A program made the position numbers and the translations under genes. The notes beneath the pieces are model-generated. The model made no database searches and was not told the DNA's origin. It saw only the letters and a program-made list of their open reading frames with translations. This document shows, one piece after another, positions 44,698-52,288 of a stretch of 64,000 nucleotides of DNA. The DNA is from Hyphomicrobiales bacterium. Its GTDB lineage: Bacteria; Pseudomonadota; Alphaproteobacteria; Rhizobiales; Devosiaceae. Location of the stretch: assembly GCA_027487555.1 (NCBI GenBank), contig JAIYDI010000014.1:1-64000 (forward strand), read 5' to 3'. Position 1 is the stretch's first letter; each line of letters starts with the position of its first letter.

Positions 44698-45035
44698 GCG
44701 AGCCTTTGCAGTATCTTGGCGCCGCCGTGCTGCTTGTCGGGGCAATGTTCTCGCTGCTGGCAGCACTGGGCGTTCTACGTCTTGGAGATCTCTACATGCG
44801 GCTGCACGCTGCCTCGAAGGCGGGTGTCGTCGGAGCGGGTTTGATGCTCCTTGCAGCCGGAATTGTTTCCGGAGACGGGGCGATATTTTTGAGAGCATTG
44901 CTGGGTGTTGTGTTTTTGTTGCTGGCCACCCCAATTTCGGCGCATTTGCTGGCGCGGGCGGCGCTCCGGGCGGGAATTAGACCTGACCCACGCACCAATA
45001 CTGACATATCGACAGACACCCCTGCCGAGAAGTGA
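44694..45035 (+). CDS. mrpG: Mrp Na+/H+ antiporter subunit G
   Basis: A 113-residue subunit with three helices. LGVLRLGDLYMRLHAASKAGVVGAGL is the family signature (PDxYxRLHAxTKA type). The hydrophilic C-terminal tail (RPDPRTNTDISTDTPAEK) is unremarkable. Last gene of the complete mrpABCDEFG operon; no terminator is obvious in the 141 bp before mucR. Confidence 0.94.
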   Translation: MSEPLQYLGAAVLLVGAMFSLLAALGVLRLGDLYMRLHAASKAGVVGAGLMLLAAGIVSGDGAIFLRALLGVVFLLLATPISAHLLARAALRAGIRPDPRTNTDISTDTPAEK

Positions 45036-45176
45036 ACGCTGTATCAATCACGGGCCATATTGGTGGTAACAACGGAAAGTCGCGGTTGCCATTTGCACCA
45101 AATGGCACTACACAGCGACTGCTAGTGGAGTGACGTCGGGGCCAACCGGCGAACACACAGAAGACAAGGACCCGAA

Positions 45177-45599
45177 ATGACCGAAACGACTGGCGCAAAC
45201 TCGGCAGCTGATAACGATCTCATCGATCTCAGCGTCGAAATCGTATCTGCCTATGTTAGCCATAACGCGCTGAGCGCGAACGACCTGCCGAAGCTGATCG
45301 CCGATGTTCACCACGCACTGCAGGGTCTCAAGTCCCCCGCGCCGGTAGAGCAGACCGAGGAACTGAAGCCGGCAGTGCCGGTGCGCAAGTCCATCGCGCC
45401 CGACTACATCATCTGCCTCGAAGACGGCAAGAAGTTCAAATCGCTGAAGCGCCACCTGCGCACGCACTACAACCTCTCGCCGGAAGAGTACCGCGAGAAG
45501 TGGGGCCTGCCGACGGATTATCCGATGGTTGCACCGAACTACTCGGCTACCCGTTCGCGCCTCGCCAAGGACAATGGTCTGGGCCGCAAGGCCGACTGA
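45177..45599 (+). CDS. mucR: MucR/Ros family transcriptional regulator
   Basis: A 140-residue regulator. The N-terminal half mediates oligomerisation; the C-terminal half is a Ros-type zinc-finger domain, ICLEDGKKFKSLKRHLRTHYNL, followed by SPEEYREKWGL. The second zinc-coordinating Cys is Asp here (CLEDG instead of CLECG), as in the zinc-independent MucR homologues described from Mesorhizobium. The regulator binds AT-rich DNA and usually represses exopolysaccharide, motility and its own gene. A terminator follows at 45693. Confidence 0.93.
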   Translation: MTETTGANSAADNDLIDLSVEIVSAYVSHNALSANDLPKLIADVHHALQGLKSPAPVEQTEELKPAVPVRKSIAPDYIICLEDGKKFKSLKRHLRTHYNLSPEEYREKWGLPTDYPMVAPNYSATRSRLAKDNGLGRKAD

Positions 45600-45692
45600 A
45601 CTGTCGCGACGCCGGAGGGTCGGGCTCCGGCACGCGGTCGGTTTACTGCTGCGCTCAACCGTTTCGAGTGTTGCGGCGTGTTGGATCGAAGT

Positions 45693-45723
45693 AAAGGGCC
45701 GCGATGCGGCCCTTTTGCTTTTG
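45693..45723 (+). terminator. Rho-independent terminator of mucR
   Basis: AAAGGGCCGC (45693-45702) and GCGGCCCTTT (45706-45715) form a perfect 10-bp stem around GAT, followed by TGCTTTTG. Confidence 0.85.
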
Positions 45724-45853
45724 TAGGGCGCGCAGGCGCTTTGGACGTCGCCCCGGAAGGTCCGCAACTCTACGGACCCCCGCAATCTATCCCCGCCCCC
45801 TCTCTTGTCGGATATAGGAATATGATCCTATAACGACTGGACGGGAGCAGGTG

Positions 45854-46336
45854 ATGCACAGCCAGCAGCGAAATAACGAAGGCAGAACCACCGACGGTGT
45901 CGGCTGGGCACGCCGGTCGCAGCAACCGAGTGGGCCATCGACGAACGCCACGATGCCGGATGCGCGCCGGGCGCCGGTGCGTATCGGCCCTCTGTCGCAT
46001 GACCTGGCGGCGCGAGTGGTGCTTGGGGAAGTTGGGCGCGATTTCGAGGTGGAGGTGAGCCTGCTGTTGGCCACCGGGCGCTGCACCGCAGCGATCGCAC
46101 TATCGCGACAGGTGGCCATGTACCTTCTCCACGTCGAACTCGGACGGCAACTGAGCGAAGTGGGGCGGCTGCTCGGTCGCGACCGGACAACGGTGGCGCA
46201 TGCCTGCGCCCATATCGAGGATATGCGCGAAGACGCGGGCTTCGATGGCCGGATTGATGCGATCGAGTCGGCGATCCGGGTGCGGCTGTCGCCGTGCCCC
46301 GAGACGGCGGAGGCGCGTCATGCCGAGCGCGCGTAA
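45854..46336 (+). CDS. DnaA domain IV-like helix-turn-helix protein
   Basis: A 160-residue protein. Residues about 1-65 are low-complexity; residues 68-150 resemble DnaA domain IV (Bac_DnaA_C): VAMYLLHVELGRQLSEVGRLLGRDRTTVAHACAHIED, which carries the DnaA signature pattern in which DRTTVxHAxxHIE recognises DnaA boxes. No AAA+ module is present, so it is a DNA-binding module only. Start ATG 45854 follows GGGAG; GTG 45851 is adjacent. It overlaps the DUF6456 gene by 17 bp. A role in competing with or tuning DnaA is inferred from domain content. Confidence 0.88.
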   Translation: MHSQQRNNEGRTTDGVGWARRSQQPSGPSTNATMPDARRAPVRIGPLSHDLAARVVLGEVGRDFEVEVSLLLATGRCTAAIALSRQVAMYLLHVELGRQLSEVGRLLGRDRTTVAHACAHIEDMREDAGFDGRIDAIESAIRVRLSPCPETAEARHAERA

Positions 46337-47063
46337 GGAGGAACTGCGCTTTGTGAGGCAATTGCTGGCGCTGGGGGCGGCGACAGAGGAGGGGGAGCGC
46401 TTTGTGGCGGGCGCGGCCAGCCTGTCGTCGCGGCGGGTGCGCGAGCTCGCCGCCGATGGCGTCGTGTCGCTTTCTGCAGATGCCCTGTCGCCCTCCGCGG
46501 CGACCGCCGGGTGGCTGCGTCGCAACCTGATCGAAGGTGATCGCTTCGCCGACCAGCATCGCGAGATTGCACGGGTCCCGGACGGGACGCGCGTTAACCT
46601 GGGTGACGACCTGCTGGCGCGGTTGGCGCGGCCCGATGCGAAGAACAGGACAGCGTTCCTATCAGCTGCGCAGTTCGAGGCAGGGTTGCGGCTCAGGCGC
46701 ATGTGGCGGCGCGCCGGGATCGCGCCGCGGCTGACCATGCACTATGCGCCCGACCATATGCCCGGCAGCGGCGGCGGGCAGGCGGAAATGGGCGATATGG
46801 CGGCCGATGCGCGCCGTCGCTTCAACGCGCTGCTCGGTGAATTGCCGCCCGATTGCGCCCGCGTCGTGTTCGATGTCGCAGCCGAACTGCGCGGGCTGCA
46901 GCAAATCGAGGCGGATGCCGGCTGGCCGCGCCGCAGCGCCAAGCTGGTGCTGCGCATCGGGCTCGAGCAGGTGGCCCGGCGCATGGGGCTTTCCGACAGC
47001 GCCGAGGGTCCGGAGCGCGGACGGGTGCGAGCCGAAATGCACGGCGAGCGCGTGGCGATGTAG
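46320..47063 (+). CDS. DUF6456 domain protein
   Basis: A 247-residue cytoplasmic protein. Residues about 75-205 carry the alphaproteobacterial DUF6456 region (ARPDAKNRTAFLSAAQFEAGLRLR, FDVAAELRGLQQIEADAGWP and RRSAKLVLRIGLEQVARRMGL), which looks helical and possibly DNA-binding. Its start overlaps the DnaA-IV protein gene by 17 bp, so the two are probably a functional unit. No enzymatic motif is visible. Confidence 0.85.
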   Translation: MPSARKEELRFVRQLLALGAATEEGERFVAGAASLSSRRVRELAADGVVSLSADALSPSAATAGWLRRNLIEGDRFADQHREIARVPDGTRVNLGDDLLARLARPDAKNRTAFLSAAQFEAGLRLRRMWRRAGIAPRLTMHYAPDHMPGSGGGQAEMGDMAADARRRFNALLGELPPDCARVVFDVAAELRGLQQIEADAGWPRRSAKLVLRIGLEQVARRMGLSDSAEGPERGRVRAEMHGERVAM

Positions 47064-47097
47064 GGGAAGATGGACCACGAGGGCAGGCGCACCGGAG

Positions 47098-47514
47098 CTA
47101 GCCCGCGATGGTCCTCGCTTCGGAACGAATGCGCTGGACCATTGAAGCGAGGCCATTGGAGCGCTGCGTGGTGAGATGCTCGCGCAGGCCCAGTTCGTCG
47201 AAGATGGCGATCGCGTCTGTCTCGGCGACGTCGCGCGCGCTGCGCCCGGAATAGAGCGCGACAAGCACTGCGACGAGACCCTTGACGATCATGGCATCGG
47301 ACTCGCCGCGATAGGAGAGAAGGTCGCCGATCCGGTCCGACACGAGCCAGACCTGCGAGACGCAGCCGGACACCTTGCTCTCGGCGGTCTTCTCGCTATC
47401 CGCGAGCGGCGGCAGCGCCTGCCCCAGCTCGATGAGGTAGCGATAGCGATCCTCCCAGTCATCGAGAAAGGACAGGTTTTCGGCGATTTCGGTGAAGCGG
47501 GCGGGATGGGTCAT
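47098..47514 (-). CDS. sufE: SufE family Fe-S assembly sulfur acceptor
   Basis: A 138-residue SufE. The acceptor Cys lies in KVSGCVSQVWL; DWEDRYRYLIELGQALPPL and the C-terminal LGLREHLTTQRSNGLASMV are family strings. It accepts persulfide from SufS and stimulates Fe-S cluster assembly. No sufBCDS genes are in the window, so it is an orphan copy here. The start Met precedes THPARF; an upstream extension to 47622 lacks homology. Confidence 0.94.
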   Translation of the reverse strand: MTHPARFTEIAENLSFLDDWEDRYRYLIELGQALPPLADSEKTAESKVSGCVSQVWLVSDRIGDLLSYRGESDAMIVKGLVAVLVALYSGRSARDVAETDAIAIFDELGLREHLTTQRSNGLASMVQRIRSEARTIAG

Positions 47515-47554
47515 GGACTTCAGATAGGCCAATCCCGCCGCAAATTGAAGTGTG

Positions 47555-47881
47555 TCAGATCGGCTTCGAAAACGCGGTGGGCGCGAGCAACTGGCTTGAT
47601 ATCGTGTCGACGATCGGGCCATCGGCCTCCGAGGCGGCTCGGGCCGTCGTCCATTCCGGATCGGACGCGAAGGCGGCCCATTTCTGCTCGCGGTCGGCGA
47701 GGGAATCCCAGCGGATGAGATAGGTGAGGTCGTTGTGGGATTCGCCGATCACCGTGGTCCAGAAGCCGGCCTGGCGGATGCCGTGCTTGTCCCAGATGCG
47801 GAGCGTGTCGTTTTCAAAGCGCTTGATCAGCGCCGGCAGGCGGCCGGGCAGGCAGCGATAGATGCGCAACTCGTAGATCAA
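47555..47881 (-). CDS. NIPSNAP family protein
   Basis: A 108-residue ferredoxin-like barrel protein. IYELRIYRCLPGRLPALIKRF at the start and GFWTTVIGESHNDLTYLIRW are diagnostic for NIPSNAP/antibiotic-biosynthesis-monooxygenase-like folds. The start is inferred as TTG 47881, 7 bp after GAGGGAG; no ATG or GTG suits. Function is unknown, and the length is exactly that of bacterial NIPSNAP proteins. It lies 40 bp upstream of sufE on the same strand. Confidence 0.85.
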   Translation of the reverse strand: MIYELRIYRCLPGRLPALIKRFENDTLRIWDKHGIRQAGFWTTVIGESHNDLTYLIRWDSLADREQKWAAFASDPEWTTARAASEADGPIVDTISSQLLAPTAFSKPI

Positions 47882-47966
47882 TTCGGTCTCCCTCGATTCC
47901 TCCCGTTTGGAGCATGGCGAGGTGCAGGAGGCAACCGTCCGAAAGGGGGAGACGGCTGGAGTGGCC

Positions 47967-48290
47967 TCATCCGCGGTGCAGCCGGGGTTTGGGCACGGGG
48001 ATGTTGGTGGCTGGCGCGGCGGGGGCGAGGCGCGCGGGCGTGGGCAGGGCAGGAAGCGCGGTCTTCGGCTTTGGTGGTGCGCCGGCTTCGGCACTGGCGA
48101 TGAGGCCGCGGATAGCGGCCTGTCCGGCGGCGCAGGTGAGATCGGCGCAGGGCATCCGGTCTAGCGTGGAGCCGACGGCGCGCGCACCTTCCGACACGAT
48201 CCGCTGCGGCAGATCCGCCGGGGTTTCACCGCGTGGCGCGACCACCATGAAGGCGAGCGACAGCCAGAAGATCGAACGCAACAGCCACAT
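47967..48290 (-). CDS. Small membrane-anchored protein (DUF5330-like)
   Basis: A 107-residue protein. MWLLRSIFWLSLAFMVVAP is an N-terminal membrane anchor typical of the DUF5330 group in Hyphomicrobiales. Two Cys (PCADLTC) suggest a periplasmic disulfide, and the C terminus is Ala/Pro-rich. Function unknown. The start at 48290 follows that family's opening; GTG 48332 is an alternative. It diverges from the histidine-kinase gene, with a palindrome (48347-48375) between. Confidence 0.7.
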   Translation of the reverse strand: MWLLRSIFWLSLAFMVVAPRGETPADLPQRIVSEGARAVGSTLDRMPCADLTCAAGQAAIRGLIASAEAGAPPKPKTALPALPTPARLAPAAPATNIPVPKPRLHRG

Positions 48291-48346
48291 CAAGGAACCG
48301 TCACCGAATGGGCCCGATTGCCCGTAGTCCACCCTAGCGGCAGGGG

Positions 48347-48375
48347 TTTAAGCGGCATTTCGAATTTCGCTTAAA
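48347..48375. promoter_or_regulatory. Nested palindrome in a divergent promoter region
   Basis: TTTAAGCG (48347-48354) and CGCTTAAA (48368-48375) form an 8-13-8 inverted repeat. A second pairing, GGCATTT and AAATGCC, overlaps it. It lies in the 303-bp gene-free stretch 48291-48593 between the DUF5330-like and histidine-kinase genes and could be an operator. Confidence 0.5.
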
Positions 48376-48516
48376 ATGCCATCGACCGGCGCGGCTCCGG
48401 CAATCGCCCCGTACGGACTTGGCAGTGGCGATGGCAAGAATGCGTTTACGCTATAGGTAAAAAGCCACCGATCAGAGGCTGAATAGCGCGGGCGAAATGC
48501 TTTGCGAGCCATTGTC

Positions 48517-48531
48517 TTAAGCGCCTCTTAG
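48517..48531 (+). promoter_or_regulatory. Near-consensus CtrA box
   Basis: TTAAGCGCCTCTTAG matches TTAA-N7-TTAA in 7 of 8 fixed positions and lies 63 bp before the histidine-kinase ATG. No gene is supported in 48291-48593. Confidence 0.45.
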
Positions 48532-48593
48532 GCCTTCGGGGTGTTTCTCCTGACCCAAGCGAGACGACCCCAACCCGGCAGTGAGTATTGAGT

Positions 48594-50408
48594 ATGCGTA
48601 GCCTCGGGGCCCGACTGGTGACGTGGATTTCCGCCACGGATGACCGGGCCGATACCAGCCGCTCCGTCGCCCTGCGCCGCCAGGCTATCCTGGTATCGGC
48701 GCGCACCGGGATGCTGGCCATCCTGCTCGGTTCGCCCGTCGCGGTGATCAGCGTGCTGCAGGGTCAGTACATCGCGTTGGTGATTGGCGCGCTGTGTATT
48801 ACGACCACGCTGTTCGCCGACCGTGACGCGCAGGCCGGCCGGCTCGACCGGGCGGGCGGCACCTTGGCGCTGACGACCATCGCCCTTGGAACGCTGTTCT
48901 CGATTGCCGACCCGGCGCTGATCGACCTGGGCATTGCCATTACCTTGCTCGGCCCGATCAAGGCGGCGCTCATGCTGCGCGGCCGCGCCGACGCGGTGAT
49001 CTGGCCCGCCTTCGCCACCGGCCTGCTGCTTTCGGGCGCCAATGGCATCGGCCTCATCGTCTGGCCGGAGCCCTTCACCTTGGGCGACCAGTTCATCGCG
49101 GCCATGGCCTTCGCGATCTCGGTACTGCTGACGCTGCAACTGGCGCGCCGGCTCGCCAATGTGCTCGACCAGCACGAGCGCGGCCGCCTCGACGCGCTGG
49201 GCTCGGTGATCGACCAGATTCAGGAGGCGGTGTTTCGCATCGGTCCCGACGGCAAGCTGCAATTCGCCACCCGCGCGGCAGAGCCGCTGCTCGGATGCCA
49301 GCGCTTCGAACTGACCGGCGACGGCCTGTTCGAGCGTGTGCACGTGCTCGACCGGCCGCTCTATCTCACCTGCCTGTCCACCGCGACCCATGACCATGAG
49401 AGCCGCTGGGCGGAAATCCGCCTGCGGCGCGACGTGGCGGGGGGGCTCGGCGCCGCGCCGCAGTTTTTCTGGGCCGGAATGCTGTTTACTCCGGTTGTGC
49501 CGACCGACGCTGGCGATCAGCCGGCCGAAGTGATGATCATGCTGCACGATGTGACCGAGCGTCACGAACGCGAGGCCGAGTTGCAGCGTGCCCGCAAGGC
49601 CGCTGAAGAGGCGAGCGCCGCCAAGACACGCTTCCTCGCCACAATCGGCCATGAGCTGCGGACGCCGCTCAACGCCATTGTTGGCTTCTCCGAGATGATG
49701 ACGTCTGGTGTGGTCGGCGATCTGCCGCCGGTGCACCGGGAATATGCGCGCCTGATCCACCAGAGCGGCATGCACCTGCTCGATGTGGTGAAAATGATGC
49801 TCGACATGAGCCGCATCGAGGCCGGCAAGTTCGAACTCGTCGCCGAACCCTTCGCGCCCGACCTTCTGGTCGAGCCCTGCCTCAAGATCGTCGATTCGAT
49901 GGCGCGCGAGAAATCCGTGCGGCTGATGACCGACCTGCCCAAGATGCTGCCGACGCTGGTGGCCGACGAGCGCGCCTGCCGACAGATTCTCATCAACCTG
50001 CTGACCAATGCCATAAAGTTCAGCCACCCGCATTCGGTGGTGACGCTCGCCATGCGGCGCCAGGGGCGGCATCTCGCCGTCGTGGTGACCGACAAGGGCA
50101 TCGGCATGGCCCCCGAAGCGCTTGCCCATGTCGGTGAGCCCTTCTTCCAGGCGCAGGCTTCGCTGGCGCGCCGCTATGAAGGCACTGGACTCGGGCTGTC
50201 CATCGTCAAGGGCCTCGTCGAACTGCACCAGGGCAGCCTGCATGCGGCATCGGTGGCGGGAGAGGGGACAGTGATGACTGTTCTGCTTCCCATAAACGGT
50301 CCGGAAACCAAGGTGGTGGAAACTGCCGAAGTCACACACCTCCGTCGTGACCCGGTACCTCAGACCATGGCTTCATGGCACGCAGACGAAAGAAGAAAAG
50401 CACAATGA
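48594..50408 (+). CDS. Membrane sensor histidine kinase (DivJ/PleC-like)
   Basis: A 604-residue kinase. About five or six N-terminal transmembrane helices (residues 25-185) are followed by a PAS-like region (about 200-320) and a HisKA/HATPase core. The H-box GHELRTPLNAIVGFSEMM has the phosphorylated His at residue 353; the N-box is NLLTNAIKFS, and the G-boxes are DKGIGMA and GTGLGLSIVKGLVELHQG. The layout resembles DivJ/PleC kinases that act on DivK in the CtrA pathway. A near-consensus CtrA box lies upstream. Start ATG 48594 (TTG 48588 upstream). Its 3' end overlaps the peptidoglycan-binding gene by 34 bp. Confidence 0.9.
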   Translation: MRSLGARLVTWISATDDRADTSRSVALRRQAILVSARTGMLAILLGSPVAVISVLQGQYIALVIGALCITTTLFADRDAQAGRLDRAGGTLALTTIALGTLFSIADPALIDLGIAITLLGPIKAALMLRGRADAVIWPAFATGLLLSGANGIGLIVWPEPFTLGDQFIAAMAFAISVLLTLQLARRLANVLDQHERGRLDALGSVIDQIQEAVFRIGPDGKLQFATRAAEPLLGCQRFELTGDGLFERVHVLDRPLYLTCLSTATHDHESRWAEIRLRRDVAGGLGAAPQFFWAGMLFTPVVPTDAGDQPAEVMIMLHDVTERHEREAELQRARKAAEEASAAKTRFLATIGHELRTPLNAIVGFSEMMTSGVVGDLPPVHREYARLIHQSGMHLLDVVKMMLDMSRIEAGKFELVAEPFAPDLLVEPCLKIVDSMAREKSVRLMTDLPKMLPTLVADERACRQILINLLTNAIKFSHPHSVVTLAMRRQGRHLAVVVTDKGIGMAPEALAHVGEPFFQAQASLARRYEGTGLGLSIVKGLVELHQGSLHAASVAGEGTVMTVLLPINGPETKVVETAEVTHLRRDPVPQTMASWHADERRKAQ

Positions 50409-51817
50409 CGGCACTGAGCCTCGGCCACCTGCCGATGCAGGTGGGCAGCGTCGTGCTGGCCGCCTCGGCCCGCGCGGCGCGCTGGATCATTGCGCGCTAT
50501 ATGCGCCAGCCTCTCGCCAACACCGCGATTCTCGCGCTGATGGTGACGAGCGCAATGGCTGCCTCGAATGCGCTCTACGGACAGGAGCATCGCCACCCCG
50601 CGCCGCTGTTCGCACCTGCGGGCTCTGTCAAGCTCGCTGGCGTCGACCCCGATGTCGACCCAGTGGTGCCGGCACAAAAGCCAAAGAAATTCGCCGTGAC
50701 GCAGCCCATGCCGCAAAAGACGCTGGCACCGAAGGTGACGGGCGAAGCGAAGCCGGCCGCGGTGCCGACCTCGTCCGGCCAGACTGCTGCCATCGGCAAC
50801 AAGGAAGTCTATGATCTGCAGCGAAAACTCGAGCAGCTGCAGCTCTTTACCGGTACGGTGGATGGCTATTACGGCCCGCAGACCGCTCGGGCAATCAAGA
50901 AGTTCGAGCAGATCTCCGGCCTCAAGCAGACCGGGCAGCTGACACCCGCCATCATGGCGAAGATCATCGCCGCGCCGCTTGATCTGGGGCGGACAGGCGA
51001 CGGCGCCAACCTCGCGCCGGCCCCTGCGAACCGCGTGGCGGCGGAAAAGCCGAAACCGGCTCCCACAATAGCGCAGCCGGCGGACGCCGTAGCCCAGATC
51101 GCGCTGCCCAAGGTGACCGACAAGGTTGTGGCGGACCTGGCCCCGGCCGCTGCCGCAACCACGGAGCTGACGGTCGCGCCCGAGCCGTCCGTGCTGCCGC
51201 AGCCGACCCCGCTGGCCGAGACGCTGCCCGAGGCCAAGGCCGAGAGCGTCGCCGTGGCGCGCCGGGTGGAAATGGATGCGAGCGTCGAAACCGGCAGTGT
51301 CAGCCAACAAGCCGCCGGGCCGACCCTGCTTGGTCGGCCGCTGCCGCAGGATGGCGATCAGGCCTTCCAGATGGCCGCCGATACCGCGGCCGAGGCCTTC
51401 GACACCATCGCCTCGGGCGTGCAGCAACTCGCGACGGGAGCGGATGGCGGCCCCGCCCCCGACCCGATCGGGCAATTGGCGAGCGCCGCCGGCCCCTTGC
51501 CGGTAACCCCGAGGCCGGGCGTGCCGCTGCCGATCAACGACGCACCGGCCGCTGCCGGCACCGTGGTGGCGGTGCTCGACACCAACGCCACGCCCGACCA
51601 GATCAAGAAGTTCTCGCCCAACGACCCCGTGGTGATCGCCAAGGTGCAGCGCGGACTATCGAGCCTCGGCTACCTGCAGGCGGCCCCTGACGGCGTTATG
51701 AACGACGCGACGGCCAAGGCGATCCGGCAATTCGAGACCTTCTACAATTACGAGCAGACCGGCCGCATTTCTCCAGACCTGCTCGATCTCCTGGTGGCAA
51801 ACGGCGCGGCGATCTGA
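50375..51817 (+). CDS. Peptidoglycan-binding domain protein with membrane anchor
   Basis: A 480-residue protein. A basic N terminus (MARRRKKK) precedes a membrane anchor at about residues 48-66 (TAILALMVTSAMAASNAL). Two PG_binding_1 domains follow: one at about 145-200 (VYDLQRKLEQLQLFTGTVDG, YYGPQTARAIKKFEQISG) and one at the C terminus (VIAKVQRGLSSLGYLQ, MNDATAKAIRQFETFY). The long linker between is Ala/Pro-rich. It overlaps the kinase gene by 34 bp, suggesting co-expression; ATG 50405 is an alternative start. A role in sensing or anchoring to the wall is inferred. Confidence 0.87.
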   Translation: MARRRKKKSTMTALSLGHLPMQVGSVVLAASARAARWIIARYMRQPLANTAILALMVTSAMAASNALYGQEHRHPAPLFAPAGSVKLAGVDPDVDPVVPAQKPKKFAVTQPMPQKTLAPKVTGEAKPAAVPTSSGQTAAIGNKEVYDLQRKLEQLQLFTGTVDGYYGPQTARAIKKFEQISGLKQTGQLTPAIMAKIIAAPLDLGRTGDGANLAPAPANRVAAEKPKPAPTIAQPADAVAQIALPKVTDKVVADLAPAAAATTELTVAPEPSVLPQPTPLAETLPEAKAESVAVARRVEMDASVETGSVSQQAAGPTLLGRPLPQDGDQAFQMAADTAAEAFDTIASGVQQLATGADGGPAPDPIGQLASAAGPLPVTPRPGVPLPINDAPAAAGTVVAVLDTNATPDQIKKFSPNDPVVIAKVQRGLSSLGYLQAAPDGVMNDATAKAIRQFETFYNYEQTGRISPDLLDLLVANGAAI

Positions 51818-51889
51818 GGCGGGGCCGCCCTGTCCGACCTTATGGCGAGGCCACTGCCGGAAGAGCGAAACATACGGTAGAATTGCCGG

Positions 51890-52222
51890 ATGTTTCGCAC
51901 CGATCTCTGGGTTTCCGCCTTCCTCCGCCGCCACAACGACATGGGCCAGATCTGCGTCATCAGCCGGCGCGGCGACCCCATTGCCGGGCAGATCTTCATC
52001 GAGGTGGATCACCTCAGTGGCGAGATGAGCCTCTACGCGCCCGCTCCGACGGCCGCCCATGACGGCAATCCGGAAGATCGAGTCTTTATCCGCCGCTTCG
52101 ACCATGTGGCGCCAGCTGAAATCCGGGCGCGGCTTGAGCGCGAGGAGGCGTTCGACCCCGATTATTGGCTGATCAGCCTCGATTCGCGCGGCGGAGAGAT
52201 CGGGGTGGAGGTGGTGGGGTAG
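51890..52222 (+). CDS. DUF1491 family protein
   Basis: A 110-residue protein. FRTDLWVSAFLRRHNDMGQIC, ISRRGDPIAGQIFIEVDHLSG and a DPDYWLISLDSRGGE ending match the alphaproteobacterial DUF1491 family. It appears cytoplasmic and compact, with no known activity. It starts 72 bp after the peptidoglycan-binding gene and stops shortly before the terminator of the convergent porin-like gene. Confidence 0.88.
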   Translation: MFRTDLWVSAFLRRHNDMGQICVISRRGDPIAGQIFIEVDHLSGEMSLYAPAPTAAHDGNPEDRVFIRRFDHVAPAEIRARLEREEAFDPDYWLISLDSRGGEIGVEVVG

Positions 52223-52231
52223 ACGCTGAAC

Positions 52232-52258
52232 AAAACCGCCCGGAACTTGGCCGGGCGG
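52232..52258 (-). terminator. Rho-independent terminator of the outer-membrane protein gene
   Basis: A perfect 8-bp stem CCGCCCGG/CCGGGCGG (52236-52243 and 52251-52258) with a 7-nt loop; on the minus strand it is followed by TTTTG. It lies 30 bp after the stop at 52289. Confidence 0.82.
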
Positions 52259-52288
52259 ATGAACACGTGCGCAAGGTGTGCGCCGGGC

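Noticed and set aside
48528..50339. 603-codon frame antisense to the histidine kinase
   Set aside because: The plus strand carries all kinase boxes in order; the antisense product has no recognisable domain.
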